A DNA stretch of 64,000 nt, taken from positions 53,280,299 through 53,344,298 of the forward strand of contig CM072525.1 in the NCBI GenBank assembly GCA_036898135.1, written 5' to 3'. Below, one piece after another: positions 22,125 through 35,398 of the stretch (within the stretch, counting starts at the first letter, position 1; each line of letters begins with the position of its first letter). Below the pieces are notes generated by a model. It saw only the letters and a list, made by a program, of their open reading frames with translations, had not been told where the DNA came from and searched no databases. Both the position numbers and the translations under genes were made by a program. Source of the stretch: Oncomelania hupensis (Eukaryota; Mollusca; Gastropoda; Littorinimorpha; Pomatiopsidae).

Positions 22125-22442
22125 AAAGCAATACATATCACACAGTAACATGCCAGTTGTCATATAACAAAATCAGTATCACACAGTAACATGCCAGTTG
22201 TCATCTTATTAAATCAGTATCACATAGTAACATGCCAGTTGTCATCTTATTAAATCAGTATCACATAGTAACATGCCAGTTGTCATTACTAAATCAGTAT
22301 CGCACAATAACATACCCGTTGTCATAGTACTATATCAGTATCACACAATAACATGCCAGTTGTCATATTACTAAATCAGTGTCACACAGTAAAATGCCAA
22401 TTGTCATATTACTAAATCAGTGTCACACAGTAACATGCCAGT
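22125..22442. repeat. 41-bp minisatellite upstream of exon 22031-22108
   Basis: Seven to eight units built on cacacagtaacatgccagtt plus gtcatattactaaatcagta. Confidence 0.82.
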
Positions 22443-22552
22443 TGTGAGAGTGGCACAAGTGTCTGGCCATCATAGACTGTCAACTGCAGAAGAGGAAGAA
22501 ACATCAATATGCACACCACCCGTGATTCTACTGGTTGCAAGTTGGCAATGGC

Positions 22553-22915
22553 ATGCGTCACGTCACCCGAATGGGCTCCAAACAACGAGTGGAGGGATAC
22601 ACACTCATATATTATATATTATATTATTATATATATTATATTATTATAATGGCATGTGTCACGTCACCCAAATGGGCTCCAAACAACGAGTGGAGGGATA
22701 CACACTCATATATTATATATTATATTATTATATATATTATATTATTATAATGGCATGCGTCACGTCACCCAAATGGGCTCCAAACAACGAGTGGAGGGAT
22801 ACACACTCATATATTATATATTATATTATTATATATATTATATTATTATAATGGCATGCGTCACGTCACCCAAATGGGCTCCAAACAACGAGTGGAGGGA
22901 TACACACTCAAACTA
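22553..22915. repeat. 101-bp tandem repeat with AT-palindromic core
   Basis: Three and a half units with a spacing of exactly 101 bp (caaacaacgag at 22579, 22680, 22781, 22882). Each unit holds a tract of about 45 bp of tat/att that can fold on itself, followed by a GC-richer part (gcatgcgtcacgtcacccaa). Confidence 0.88.
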
Positions 22916-23165
22916 AAAAAACTAACACCAATGTCAGATGAACATTTACACTTTTATTCAACGCACACACACACATGAAAGATGGGGAAACTAACCCAAC
23001 CTCAACCCTTATTCGGACCCACAACCCCAACAATTAACAAGCAATTACCTCTCTTGACTATTCCCTAACCCCTGACACAGTACACAAGATGCGAATACAA
23101 TCAAGATACAATAATAATATGAAAATAAAGATGCAAGAATGTAACTAATGGCTTAAGTGCACTAG
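22916..23165 (-). mobile_element. LTR fragment related to 56196-58303
   Basis: On the minus strand, gggttgaggttgggttagtt, ttgaataaaag and ttggtgttagttttt match in order the 3' part of the LTR-like element ending at 58303, including the poly(A) signal AATAAA. Termini and target duplication are lost. Confidence 0.65.
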
Positions 23166-23599
23166 CAAACATTGAAGAAAAATGTATTTACTCTATGCTC
23201 AGATTATCTGTCCGATCTCCAACACAGGTTAACTAAATTGTCTGAACGTGCTACTTCACGAAAAATCACCAACTCAATCAACCTACTGCAGAACTGTTTA
23301 TATGTGTGTAAATGGGTGTATGTACGTATGATTGAGAGTGTATATAAAGCCCTGTGCACTGCAACCCAAGAAGAAGTGGTCCCCCAAGCACGTCGTTTTG
23401 CACCCTCCTGCAGGTGGAAGTAGAGTGAAACAGAGTAAGCAGCACGAAGTACGAAGTATGAAGATCGAAGAACGAAGTATGAAGTCGGAGACCAGAAGTA
23501 TGAAGTCGAAGAACCGACGCAGAAGTAGTGGAACCCAGTCATGTAGAATAAACGTAGTGGCAACAGCAAACTAGCTTTGTTGTTATGTTAGTGTTTGCA
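23166..23599. other. No gene seen; unassigned, with cgaagtatgaag-type short repeats
   Basis: A short purine-rich repeat region at about 23440-23510 (variants of gaagtacgaagtatgaagat). The open frames here overlap on both strands and have no recognisable features. Confidence 0.45.
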
Positions 23600-23815
23600 T
23601 AGATTATACCCCGCCTCCCATTCTTTCCTTGCGGGTCTGATTCTTTGTATAGTTCCGGGATCAGAGAGAATTTACTTTCATTTTTTCTTCCTCTTGTATA
23701 TATTGTCTAATTCTAGTTAAGCTCTCCTGTTGTTTTTTCTTCTATACTTATTGGATCTTGTCACATTATTTATACCCTCTGGACCTAAAGCAATAATCAT
23801 GTAATGTAATTTATA
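23600..23815 (+). mobile_element. Fragment with the ctggacctaaagcaataa / TAATG tail
   Basis: Ends in ctctggacctaaagcaataa followed by tcatgtaatgtaat, the same 3' terminus as the element at 16491-17086. The 5' part differs, so only the tail portion is assigned with confidence. Confidence 0.55.
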
Positions 23816-24113
23816 CCTTATTATAGCTGGTGTAGGTGTTTAGCATTTAGTTTTGGCATTTTATCGGAACTTCCGGTGTTTTCTAGCCGCAGTAGAACTT
23901 AGTTTTTTTTCCATTGATTTCTTGTATTTTATTGTACCAATATTAGTTCAGAGTTTTCGTTCTCTCTTTGTTGTGTTGTGACTGTATTTGTTGTTTTGGT
24001 TGTTACTTGCTGTACTACTTTCAATAGATATTTGTGTCCCTTTCATAGCAAATTACTTATAACATTTTACTTGTTAATAATTTGGATTTAAATATTTTTA
24101 GTTGTTAGTTATT

Positions 24114-26510
24114 CCAGACGATGGACATGACACAGTCCCGGCGGGGAGCATCACCACCAGATAGACTATATCATGGTCAAGAAACGCTTCAGATCAAGCA
24201 TCAACATTGGCAGGCCACGCACTTTTCCAGGAGGAGACATCGGAAGTGACCACGATCTCGTGATGATGTCTTTCCGGCTTCACTTGAAGAGAGTAAATAC
24301 AGCAAAGTGCACTAGACTGAAGCTCGACATGGACAAACTGCAAGACCCGGAGGTGGCAGAAATATTTCAGGCCACAATTGGAGGGAAATTTGCACCACTG
24401 CTCATTTTGGGGGCTGGTGAAGAAGATGTCAACATTATGACCACCACCTTCAACTCAGCTGTGACAGATGCCGCCACTGAGATCCTTGGCAAACACCGAT
24501 CAAAGAAGAAGCCGTGGATCACACCTGAACTTTTGGATCTTTGTGATAAACGAAGAGAGATAAAAAAAGAAAAAGAACACCTCATAGGGAGCTGATGTCT
24601 ACCGAACAATCAACAATGACATCCGAAGAGGTATGCGCACAGTAAAAGAGAACTGGATAGAAGATCAATGCCAGGAAATAGAGAACAGTCTGAACAAGAA
24701 CAACAGCAAGAAGGCCTACCCGACTGTGAAGCGGCTGATAAGTGTTAAACAGCCCAAAGTCTCCACGATCCAAAGCAAGTCTGGCTTATGCCTTACAGAA
24801 GAACAAGAAGTTTGGACAGATGGACAGAGTACTGCTCTGACCTTTACAACCATACACCAAATGGAGACCCATCAGTTCTAGCGTGTCCCGAGAACAGAGA
24901 AGAAGAAGAAATCCTCCCGATTCTCCGGGAAGAAGTTGAGGCAGCAGTGCAATCGCTGAAGAAAGGGAAGTCAGCGGGAGTGGACAACATACCCGCGGAA
25001 CTGCTTCAAGCAGCAGGAGAAGAGATGATTGATGCACTCACTATTATTTGTAACATGATCTGGCAGAATGGGGAGTTGCCTACACCATGGACCCAGTCGC
25101 TTGTCATCACTCTTCCCAAAAAAGGTAACCTTCAGGAGTGTGAAAATTACCGCACCATCAGCCTCATCAGCGATCCCAGCAAGGTCCTCCTGAAAATAAT
25201 ACTCAACAGGTTGAAACCCCAAGCTGAACAAATCATAGCTGATGAACAAGCAGGATTCAGAGCAGGGCGAAGTACCACTGAACAGATTTTCAACCTGAAC
25301 TCAACCTCAATAATCTGTAGGAAATACCTACAGCACCAACAACATCTATATCATGTGTTCATAGACTTCAAGAAGGCGTTTGACCGAGTCTGGCATGCAG
25401 CTCTATGGGCAACAATGAAAGTGTACAACGTCAGCCCTAACATTATTGAAGTCATCAAAAGCCTGTATGACAAGGCTACCAGTGCAGTCCTCCATAACAG
25501 CGTCATCGGAACTAGTTCAGAACAACAATCGGTGTGCGTCAAGGATGCCCATTCTCTTCAACACTCTTCAACATCTTCCTAGAGCGCATCATGTCATAAG
25601 CCCTTGCAGATCACGAAGGCACAGTCAGCATAGGGGGTAGAACAATATCCAATCTTCGTTTTGCGGATGAGATTGATAAATTGGCTGGAGAACTTGAACA
25701 GCTGGTACAGAGGCTTGACACCACCTCCAGAGCTTATGGAATGGAAATAAGTGCAAAAAAGACCAAAATGATGACCAACAACAACAATGACATCAACACG
25801 GACACGGACATCAAAGTCCAAGGCCAGTCCCTCAAAACAGTGCATAGCTTCAAATATTTAGGAGCCATTGTATCAGACAATGGGTCCCGACAGGAAGTCC
25901 TCTCCAGGATCGCACAAACAACTGCTGCCCTGACAAGATTGAAGCCCATTTGGAAAGACGGGACCATCAGTCTACATTCCAAAGTAAGACTGCTGCGCAA
26001 TACAATACAATACAATACAATACAAGGTTATTGCTTTAGGTCCAGCGCTCCCTTGTCATCTCCATCTTCCTATATGCTTGCGAAGAATGGACCCTCACAG
26101 CAGATCTCCAACGAAAAATACAAAGCATGGAGATGAGGTGCTACAGAAGACTTCTAGGCATTTCCTATACCCAAGACATCACCAACGACGAAGTCCGACA
26201 GACATCACACAAGCCATTGGACAACACGATGACCTGCTCACAGTGGTGAAGAAACGGAAACTCCGATGGTATGGCCACGTCACCAGATCATCAGGCCTTG
26301 CAAAGACCATTCTGAAAGGCACAGTGCAAGGAGGTAGAAGAAGAGGGAGACCGAAAAAGAGGTGGGAGGACAACATTCGAGAATGGACTGGTTTGACACT
26401 GAGCGAAGCAATCAGGGCTGCTGAGGACAGAGAAAGATGGAGTATACTGGTTAAACGATCATCTGTGGTGCCTCTACATCCGGGTTATGGGACAGGATAG
26501 GATAGGATAT
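24114..26510 (+). mobile_element. RTE LINE, 5'-truncated, with small insertion
   Basis: Begins in the C-terminal endonuclease region and covers linker frame 24173-24595, RT start 24788-25582 (SAGVDNIPAELLQA, FIDFKKAFDRVWHA) and C-terminal frames to 26500, broken by several frameshifts and a missing stretch around 25540. At 25999-26042 a 43-bp piece with (aatac)n and ggttattgctttaggtcc interrupts it. Ends in GGATAGGATA. Confidence 0.9.
25999..26042 (-). mobile_element. Extremely 5'-truncated insertion, about 43 bp
   Basis: Reads on the minus strand as tggacctaaagcaataac followed by a (TATTG)n tail: the last bases of the tail family seen at 17060, 23790 and 39985. It is flanked by GCGC on both sides, a plausible 4-bp target duplication. 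Confidence 0.7.
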
Positions 26511-26762
26511 TAATTGTTGCATTTACTAGGGTTTTCCGATACTTAGTTGTACCTAAACTGAATATAATCTAAACATTGTTTTTATTCTTCTTTTATTTTA
26601 TGCTGTTTCGTCAAACTTGAACTTGCTTTTGATTTCGTAATAATGTTGTCTTTATGGACCTTGGAGAAATAACTGTTGACATATATTTCATAAAGTCAGT
26701 TGTTGTAATTTTCACTAGCATAGTCCTACTGTGCAGTAAGTTTTCTTGTGTTCAACTGATCA

Positions 26763-28594
26763 TGTCTTCTGTTGAGGTGTATAATGCTCTTTTCAATTCA
26801 TTTTTGAATCAAGTCCAGAAGTTAGGTTTTACTGACCAAAAGTTACAGCAGTACATTGATCAGCGCTTTCAGAGACATGATAGGGCCAAAGAAAGAGAAC
26901 AGGAAAAGGTTAAAAAGGAACAGGGTTCTAAAAGATTGCAGGAAGAACAGGAAAGACAGGAAAAAAGATCAGAACTGGAAAGCGAGGAAAGGAGATTTGC
27001 ACATGTACGAGAGCAGAAGAAATTAGATCATCAGTTGGAACCTGACAGAGAAATCCTTAAGCTAAAGGAAAAATTAATTGAACTTCAGTTGAAACATGTT
27101 GAATTGCAAAGCGAGCACACTGCTCCTAGGACCCGAATTTCTAACTTTTCGTTTCCCCAAATCACCTGTTTTCAACGAAGATAGAGATGACATTGATTCG
27201 TTTTGTACCGGTTTGAGGGACATGCGAGAGCTCTCAATTATGATAGCAATACTGTAAATGGGTTGTTTACTTAACTGCATTGCTACAAGGCCCGGCTTTA
27301 GCTGTTTATCATTCCTTGTCTGCTGCCGGTGCAGTTTCATATGATGATCTTAAGCAAGAACTTCTTAAGAAATTTCAGTGCACTGCAGATGGATTCAGAG
27401 AAAAATTCAGATCGGTTCGGCCTGAAGTGGGAGAAAGTTTTGTAACGTTTTCAAAGCGATTTTCTCACTTGTTGTAAAGATAGATCCAACTATCGGATTG
27501 TAAACAGACTTTTGAGAGTCTGTGTAATCTTATTTTGTGTGAGCAGCAAAGAAATTTGACAAAGTTGGCGACTTTGATGGACAGTGCTGAAGCATTTCGT
27601 ATGGTTCATCCGGAAAAGAAACTGGCACGGAAGTAAGATGATTCCATTTTTGCGTCCGCATCGATATCTCAGAATGTGCCCACTCACAATGAATTCCGTG
27701 AGACGGGTCAAAGATGGAATAATTTCCGTAAATCGGGATTTCGTGACTGTCCGCGCGAGAACTTCCAATCCGCAGGTTATGTACCAAATAGGGGTTTTGC
27801 ACATCAAAACATGCATACTCAACAGGGCGCTTAAAACAATTTGGCTGCTCGTAGACGTGGCAATAGTATTCGAGACCTGGTGCTCGTTTCACAGGTAGAC
27901 CTCCTCTTAACAAAGGACAGAATAGACAGTCACAGTTTGCTATTGTTGTGGAGGTGTAGATCACATATTTTCATCTTCGTGGTGTCCTTCTGCCACTGGC
28001 AATGCTGCCGTTGCCCAAGCTGATCCAGGGCCTCAAGATGCTGAAAGTGGGTTTCCGGGAATACCAGGACCCTCCAGATGACACTCAGGTGCAGTCAGCT
28101 TTAGTCACGGAAGTCGTTTGCTCGGTTTGTAATGAAAACTGTGGTCATCTCAAGCTGGTATCATGGTACCGTAAATGGCCTCAAAGCAAATGTGCTTAGG
28201 GACACAGGTGCTACAATCTGTTGCGTACGTAAGGTTTTGCACGAGCAGAACAATGGCGAGTGTAAATGTTGGTCATTCGGGGGAAACATTGAGGAATTTC
28301 CGCTGGTCGAAGTGTGAGTGTTGACACTCCATTTTTCTCTGGCACTGTTTTGTGTTGTGTCATTGATCAACCAGTGACTGATTTGATCTTAGGGAATTTG
28401 ACAGGTGTGTCTGACCCTTTTTTCGGGCCCTACCACATCTATCAAAGATCAAGGTCATACTTGTTGTGTTACTACCCGTGCTCAAAACAAGAGACAAGGT
28501 ATCCCAAAGAAACCTTTGAGTTCGATCACGCAAGATTTGAATGTGTTGCCATCGGAATTTGCTCGATTGCAGAGACAAGATAATAGTTTATCAC
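26763..28594 (+). pseudogene. Ty3/gypsy-type retrotransposon, gag-protease portion, broken
   Basis: Frame from ATG 26763: a charged coiled-coil N-terminus (KEREQEKVKKEQ), then after a frameshift a capsid-like segment at 27280-27477 (FREKFRSVRPEVGESFV). A CYCCGGVDH zinc-knuckle-like stretch lies near 27940. A protease-like DTGATICCVRK lies at 28200, followed by VTDLILGNLTGV. All parts are in different frames with stops. The sequence continues after the LTR-like insertion: a linker motif QRQDNSL before it and YFVQNEIMHRHY after it. Confidence 0.8.
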
Positions 28595-30950
28595 TGTCAC
28601 GCTACGCAGTTTGCAGTCGTGTGCCTATGTATATAGTTTATTCACCGGCCTGTACATAGAAATAAACAGTTACCGTAGGAGGGGAAGAGTATTGAAATAA
28701 ATTAATTAAGTTTATAATTAATAAAAGTAGCGAGTGGGTCATGCTCCGTGCTAGAACGTACTAGTGTGGATTACATTAGTTGGCTATGTTTATTAGAAGA
28801 TTGATCGCTGCCATGTGATGTACTATGCGTGAAAGACGTGCTCGAATCCCGAATGTTTCTAGAAGTGAGTTATAATTAAAATAGGTCTATTCGGGAACAT
28901 TCTTAGATAGCCGCATAAAACCCCGTGCACTACCTATTTTTGGTAGGAGGAGAGCTTTTTCACATCAGAGTTGTAGGCAAACCCAATGTAAAGAAAAGTA
29001 ACAGTGGATGTGATTTTCAAGGTGTCAGATAGTGACAGTCTCTAAGAAAAGGTTTCCTTTGCGGATTGCCAACGAGGAAGAAGGTTAGGTGAGAGAGGAG
29101 GACTATAAAGTGGCGCTGTGGGAGTGCTGAATTGAACTTTATAAGCCTAAGTCGATTTAAACGTCAGCTGTATGTTTGCGACGAAACTTGAATTGTTTGC
29201 ATACAATGTCGAGTGTGCTGTGAAATCACCTATGCTATTCATGTGCCTGATTCATCTTGACTGTCTTGCCGTGCCTGAGTGTCTGTGTCGTCGTATGTTT
29301 GTCCGTGTCTTCATCAGGTCGGAGGAGTTACCACTGGTATCGTAAGTCACCTTTTTCAATTTCTCAGTTGGCCATATTGTTCGGGGGCTGGGTAGTGGAT
29401 GTGAGTGTGGACGGATAAATGATTATATTTTCTTTGCTTCAATTTTATGTTTCATACGTTTTATTTGTTGCATAAATACCAGAGGGAGGAAGAGAGAGAA
29501 GAGAGAGTAAGAAGGATTTTTTCTAATATAAATTATAAATTAAACACATGTAGGTTAGCGTGAGAGAATTCGCTGTCATATAGTGAAGAACGTCATGGGG
29601 GAGGATGAAGCTGCATGTTTGTAATGACAGAGGAGATGACAGGAAGAATGTTGTGTATGCACGCGGTGTAAGGGAGACAATCTTACTGTTAGACAGAAGA
29701 TTGTGCAATTTAATGTAATATGGTTGTTTTATGGTTATGTATTTTGTATGTGGGCTGCAGATGTACCAAAAACAGTTCCACTGCTGTCTGAACCGTGTCC
29801 AATTCTGGGTGATGTGATGTGAGGAACTCGAACGACAACATCCTTCCACTTTTCAATATTTAATTTCGGGAAGGTCATTTGTGTCGACAGGAAAGAGTTT
29901 CTTGTTTATTATGTAAACGTTTTATATTTTCTCAAATAACACACACACATCCAGCATTTACACAACAATTTAATGTAACAATCACAGGACATTTGTGTAA
30001 AAGAAATATTTATTTATATATGAAAACTTGTAAATTACAGCAGATTGAAGTATATTAAAATAGAGTCGAGGAATAATCACTTGACTTTGAGATATTAGAG
30101 TACTTGTGTAGAGTAACTTGTTGTGATGGATCCTACACAAGCCAGACCAAATGGTCTGGTAAATATCTATGATGAGGGCTTTTTAGCCCAATTTTATTGT
30201 CCTTAACTTTTTATAAAATATAGGACGTAAAGCCTCGTTTTTGCTTGCTTGTTGTTGTGATGTAACAACGCAAGAGATCCGTAGGATCTCATCTTTGATA
30301 TGATGATGATAATCATTATTGTCAGGGTGGCGACGTGGTGATCGTCCTTAACGCTGATGCAATAGGACGTTAAGCTTCGTTGTTCCTTGTTGTGATGTAT
30401 ATTTTGTTTGGGGGAATTATTTCGCCAGACAGTATTAGTTACTAGTTTGAACATTTTTTCTACAAATTTTCTTTTGTATAAAAAATAAGTTTTCTTTATT
30501 GTTCTATGTAGTGGAAAAGAATTGTTATCAGCTATTAAAACTTTAAGTGGAACAAGGATAAAATATATAAAGAATAATTTCAATTGCCTGTATTTAATAC
30601 CTTGTTCATAGCAAGCTGAACCAAACTAAATTATTACAAATCTTTTGTATATTCTGTAGACAACTATTTATTTTCAATTTTTGATTTAGATTATCATTGT
30701 TATTTTGAGTGGTTAATTGTTTTATGTACAGTTCAGGGTTATATTAGTGGGTTGAGGGTTGGTAAGGGTTGGAAGGTTTGGGAAGGGGAAAAGGGGAGTT
30801 AACTTTTGAGTGTGAATGAGTGAGTGAAATAAAGAAATTGTATCGTCAACTTCTGGTTTTGTCTTTTAGATTATATTTAAGTGTTGGGTTTATTCTCGTG
30901 TGGAAGTGCACGCATTGTCGAACCACTGTTCAGACACTTGGGACGTGACA
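28595..30950 (+). mobile_element. Solo-LTR-like insertion, 2356 bp, target duplication ATCAC
   Basis: Starts TGTCACGCTACG, ends GGGACGTGACA (7-bp inverted ends TGTCACG/CGTGACA). ATCAC occurs at 28590-28594 and 30951-30955. It interrupts the gypsy coding sequence without visible loss. The 3' portion has gtgaaataaagaaattg as a possible poly(A) signal. It shares ends and layout with 56196-58303. Long non-coding content means a solo LTR or an internally deleted element. Confidence 0.82.
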
Positions 30951-30955
30951 ATCAC

Positions 30956-31862
30956 CCTTATACGATCTATCCAAGTCAGGTCAAACAATAGGACCAGCAT
31001 CAATCTCCTACTTTGTTCAAAATGAGATTATGCACAGGCACTACAACAAAAAAGACATTAGACAAGTTAGTAGTCCCTGCCACTCTAAGATCCTCAGTCC
31101 TTGTCACAGCCCGCAACACGATCATTGCAGGTCATTGTGGCATCCGCAGAACAACAGAAAGAATATTGTCTGAATTGTTTTGGCCTGTGGTTAAAACGTG
31201 TGACATTTGCCAGAAAGCATCATCAAAAGGTCGAATCCCACCAGTTACGTTGGAAAAAATGCCGACAATTTCAGAACAATTCAAACGGGTTGCCGTTGAT
31301 CTGGTAGGAACGATTTCTCCGCCGTCTGAGGAAGGTTACAGATACAGTATATACTCAGCATCATTGATATAGCCACACGTTACCCTGAAGCTATTCCGCT
31401 CAAACACAGAGACTGGGTTTCGGTTGATGAAGCACTATTTTCCATGTTTTCTCGTATGGGATGTCCACAGCAAATTTTGTCAGACTGTGGTACTCAGTTC
31501 AACTCGGATCTCATGCGCGGTATTCGCCATTTGTTATTGATCAAGGCCATACATAGTCACCGTATCATGCACAAGCTAATGGCTGTGTTGAACGTTTTCA
31601 TGGGGTGTTGAAACCGATGTTGAAGAAACTCATTTAAAAACAACCAAAAAGCATGGCATCGGTATTATATTTGCCCGCGCTTCTGTTCGCGTGTCGAGAA
31701 CTTCCTAGTGAGAGCACTGGATTCTCACCATTTGAACTTTTGTTTAGTCGTCGCGCTCGCGGACCCATTCAACTCCTTGCAAATAGACTACTTGGTCACA
31801 AGGCTCTCAAAATTACGATGCAAAGAATTTGTACAAATATATGATTGATCTCAAAAACAAGA
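30956..31862 (+). pseudogene. Ty3/gypsy integrase portion, broken
   Basis: Frame 31013-31372 has the zinc-binding HHCC region (AGHCGIRRTTERI, FWPVVKTCDICQKA) and the start of the catalytic core (AVDLVG). The core continues in other frames: WVSVDEALFSMFSRMG, QILSDCGTQFNSD, and at 31653-31844 LPSESTGFSPFELLFSRRAR. No reverse transcriptase or RNase H region lies between protease and integrase, and this is not caused by the LTR-like insertion. Confidence 0.82.
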
Positions 31863-31903
31863 TCCTGGAATTTTGCGAGCTGGCTCAAGAGTAGTTTCAT
31901 CAC

Positions 31904-32199
31904 AGCAGATCTCCAACGAAGAATACAAAGCATGGAGATGAGGTGCTACAGAAGACGTCTGGGCATTTCCTATACCCAACACATCACCAACGACGAAGTC
32001 CGACAGACCATCACACAAGCCATTGGACAACACCTGCTCACAGTAGTGAAGAAACGGAAACTCAGATGGTATGGGCACCTCACCAGATCATCAGGCCTTG
32101 CAAAGACCATTCTGCAAGGCACAGTGCTAGGAGGTAGAAGAAGAGGGAGACCGAAAAAGAGATGGGAGGACAACATTCGAGAATGGACTGGTTTGACAT
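31904..32199 (+). mobile_element. RTE LINE internal fragment
   Basis: Covers the RT C-terminal region (ADLQRRIQSMEMRCYRR to NIREWTGLT) and is joined directly to gypsy integrase sequence at about 31903. Cut at 32199, before the 3' tail, so the fragment was produced by recombination or deletion rather than simple insertion. Confidence 0.82.
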
Positions 32200-32667
32200 G
32201 TCTATGGTTTAATAGAGGGTGTGACACATAGTTTATTGTTATGAGTTAGAGAAGTTGTGAGACGGGAGAACACGCAGATTTCCACGCACGCATACACACA
32301 ATTCTCGAAATATCCCTCTTCGTTACATCGTGAGAGCTTGTGTGTGTTGTACAAAAGTCAAACAACAAAGAAAGCAAGCGTGATTGCAAGGGACTCCATT
32401 CACATCCTAGCCCAGCACTAACAACTCCTTCCTTCCTGCCGCCGTTTTAGAGTGCCAAAGGTTTCCACAGTTAGAGTTAGAAACAGTTTCAGTACACATT
32501 CTTAATAATTGTTGACTGAAAGCTGGGAGTGTGTATGTGTTATTTATATTTATATGGGTGTGGCGTATGGGTGCACTGTATTTGGATTTTATCATTTACA
32601 ATGCAGCAATTTTACCACTATCCAGTATTCCTTGACTATTCAATATTTAACTAAAGCGTATCTTCTA
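32200..32667. other. No gene seen; unassigned
   Basis: Starts with gtctatggtttaatagaggg and contains a purine-rich stretch and short CA runs. No module exon, repeat or element end was recognised. Confidence 0.45.
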
Positions 32668-33112
32668 ATCTTCCTATACGCTTGCGAAACATGGACCCTC
32701 ACAGCAGACCTACAACGAAGAATACAAAGCATGAAGATGAAGTGCTACAGAAGACGTCTGAGCATTTTCTATTCCCAGCACATCACCAACGTCGAAGTCC
32801 GACAGACCATCACACAAGCCATTGCACAAGACGATGAACTGCTCACAGTGGTGACGAAACGGAAACTCCGATGGCATGGCCACGTCACCAGATCATCAGG
32901 CCTTGCAAAGACCATCCTGCAAGGCACAGTGCAAAGAGGTAGAAGAAGAGGGAGACCGAAAAAGAGGTGGGAGGACAACATTCGAGGAAAGACTGGCTTG
33001 ACATTGAGTGAAGCCATGGGGGTTGCTGAGGACAGAGAAAGATGGAGTATGCTGGTTAAACGATCATCTGTGGTGCCCCAACGATCACATAGTTACGGGA
33101 TAGGATAGGATA
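32668..33112 (+). mobile_element. RTE LINE, 5'-truncated 3' end
   Basis: From FLYACETWTLTADLQRR to the C-terminal residues and GGATAGGATA tail, in one frame (within 32509-33108). It is more divergent from the other copies than they are from each other. Confidence 0.88.
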
Positions 33113-33395
33113 ACTTCTAATAGCAAACCTGTAAAAAATATTATAATCATTAATTATAATTATTAAAGAATATTTTAAACAAAATATGTTTCTTAGTAAG
33201 TAGTGCAATATGTGTGTGTGTGTGTGTGCGTGTGTGTGTGTTATTATGATGTTGAAGTGTAACGAGGGTGATGTTTAGTTTTTAAATAATGTGGAATATG
33301 CATTGTAAGGATATAGTACTGTGATGGAAATGTTCATGTTCAAATGTACGTACTTGTGAGTCATTGCATGATGTATCTTCATAAATGTTTTTATA

Positions 33396-33396
33396 T

Positions 33397-33490
<94 letters not shown>

Positions 33491-33494
33491 TTAT
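33396..33494. repeat. (AAT)n/(ATT)n fold-back microsatellite
   Basis: About 22 ataat units followed directly by about ten tta units, so one arm is complementary to the other. It lies 66 nt beyond the donor of exon 33561-33641. Confidence 0.95.
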
Positions 33495-33560
33495 GTGGTG
33501 AGATAATACATTTTTCTGAATATGAATGACGATAATGAGGACCATGACGTCGCTACTTAC

Positions 33561-33641
33561 CACACTTCTGTCGCCTGCTGCAGGTCATACCTTTGAGGCA
33601 CGACACCCTGTTGTTGACGCACGACTCTTCCGCCCCGTACT
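33561..33641 (-). CDS. Module exon 7 of the window (4-Cys type)
   Basis: An 81-nt exon, phase 1 at both ends: acceptor ATGATGTACAG|AG, donor TGTG|GTAAGT. It encodes YGAEESC then CVNNRVSC, CLKGMTC and CSRRQKC, spacing C-x6-C-x5-C-x5-C. It lies in otherwise repetitive sequence and has no long open frame around it, so splice sites and Cys spacing are the only evidence. The stop TAG just beyond the donor shows the frame cannot continue into the intron. Confidence 0.72.
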
Positions 33642-33659
33642 CTGTACATCATATGTCAT

Positions 33660-34231
33660 AATGTGTAATTAATGTTTATCAGCGAGGTTGAGTAAGATTA
33701 GTTACCACACAATCGGCAGAACGGCCATCCCGCCGACCGTGGGTTGCGACTGGGCTGGTCGGCAACAGCGGGGCCGGGGAGCTCGAAGGGGCTCCCCAGA
33801 CCGACTGTATCTCCATATTCTCGGTGGATGTTTCCAACGGTGTCGCCGCTGGCGCCACCACCTCCACATCCACCACCTGATCGTCTAACCTCAAACTTCG
33901 CTTGGACCCAGACCCCCCTCGACCAAAAGGATCAGTACGCTTACGACTTGGGGAGGCCGAGACAAATTCATCAGAGACAGGCTTAGCCACTTTCGAAGGG
34001 CCTACAGAGGCGCCAGAAACGGCAGCCAAATCTTCCATCAACTTCGTTTGATTTTTTAAATCAGCTAGTTTCCTTGCTTCTTTTATCTGTTTATTTTGCG
34101 TCTTTCAGCATTTCGCTTCTGCTTTGCGCTCTGAGCTGGCAAAGCAACAGGGACGACAAAATCTGAGGCTTTCAAGTTATGTTTGCCCCTAGAGGCACCA
34201 CCACGGACTCGAATGTCTTATAATCAGCCAT
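33660..34231 (-). pseudogene. Broken open frame, possibly LINE ORF1
   Basis: A minus-strand frame starts MADYKTFESVVVPLGANI at 34231 and hits stops. A 120-codon segment follows (33679-34041) with KRTDPFGRGGSGSKRSLRL and a Pro/Ser-rich end. It is basic and low-complexity, without a zinc finger, so identity is unknown. The head motif of the 16491 element family (cattggggtgccgggggttt) occurs 0.7 kb upstream. Confidence 0.3.
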
Positions 34232-35375
<1,144 letters not shown>

Positions 35376-35398
35376 CGGTTGCAGAAGTAGTTAAATAG

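Noticed and set aside
23172..23574. Small basic protein or stress gene
   Set aside because: Open frames overlap on both strands, have no domain, and include short purine repeats.
32509..33108. A 199-codon host gene on the plus strand
   Set aside because: Only the last 150 codons are conserved, and they are the C-terminus of the RTE polymerase; the first part is flanking DNA.
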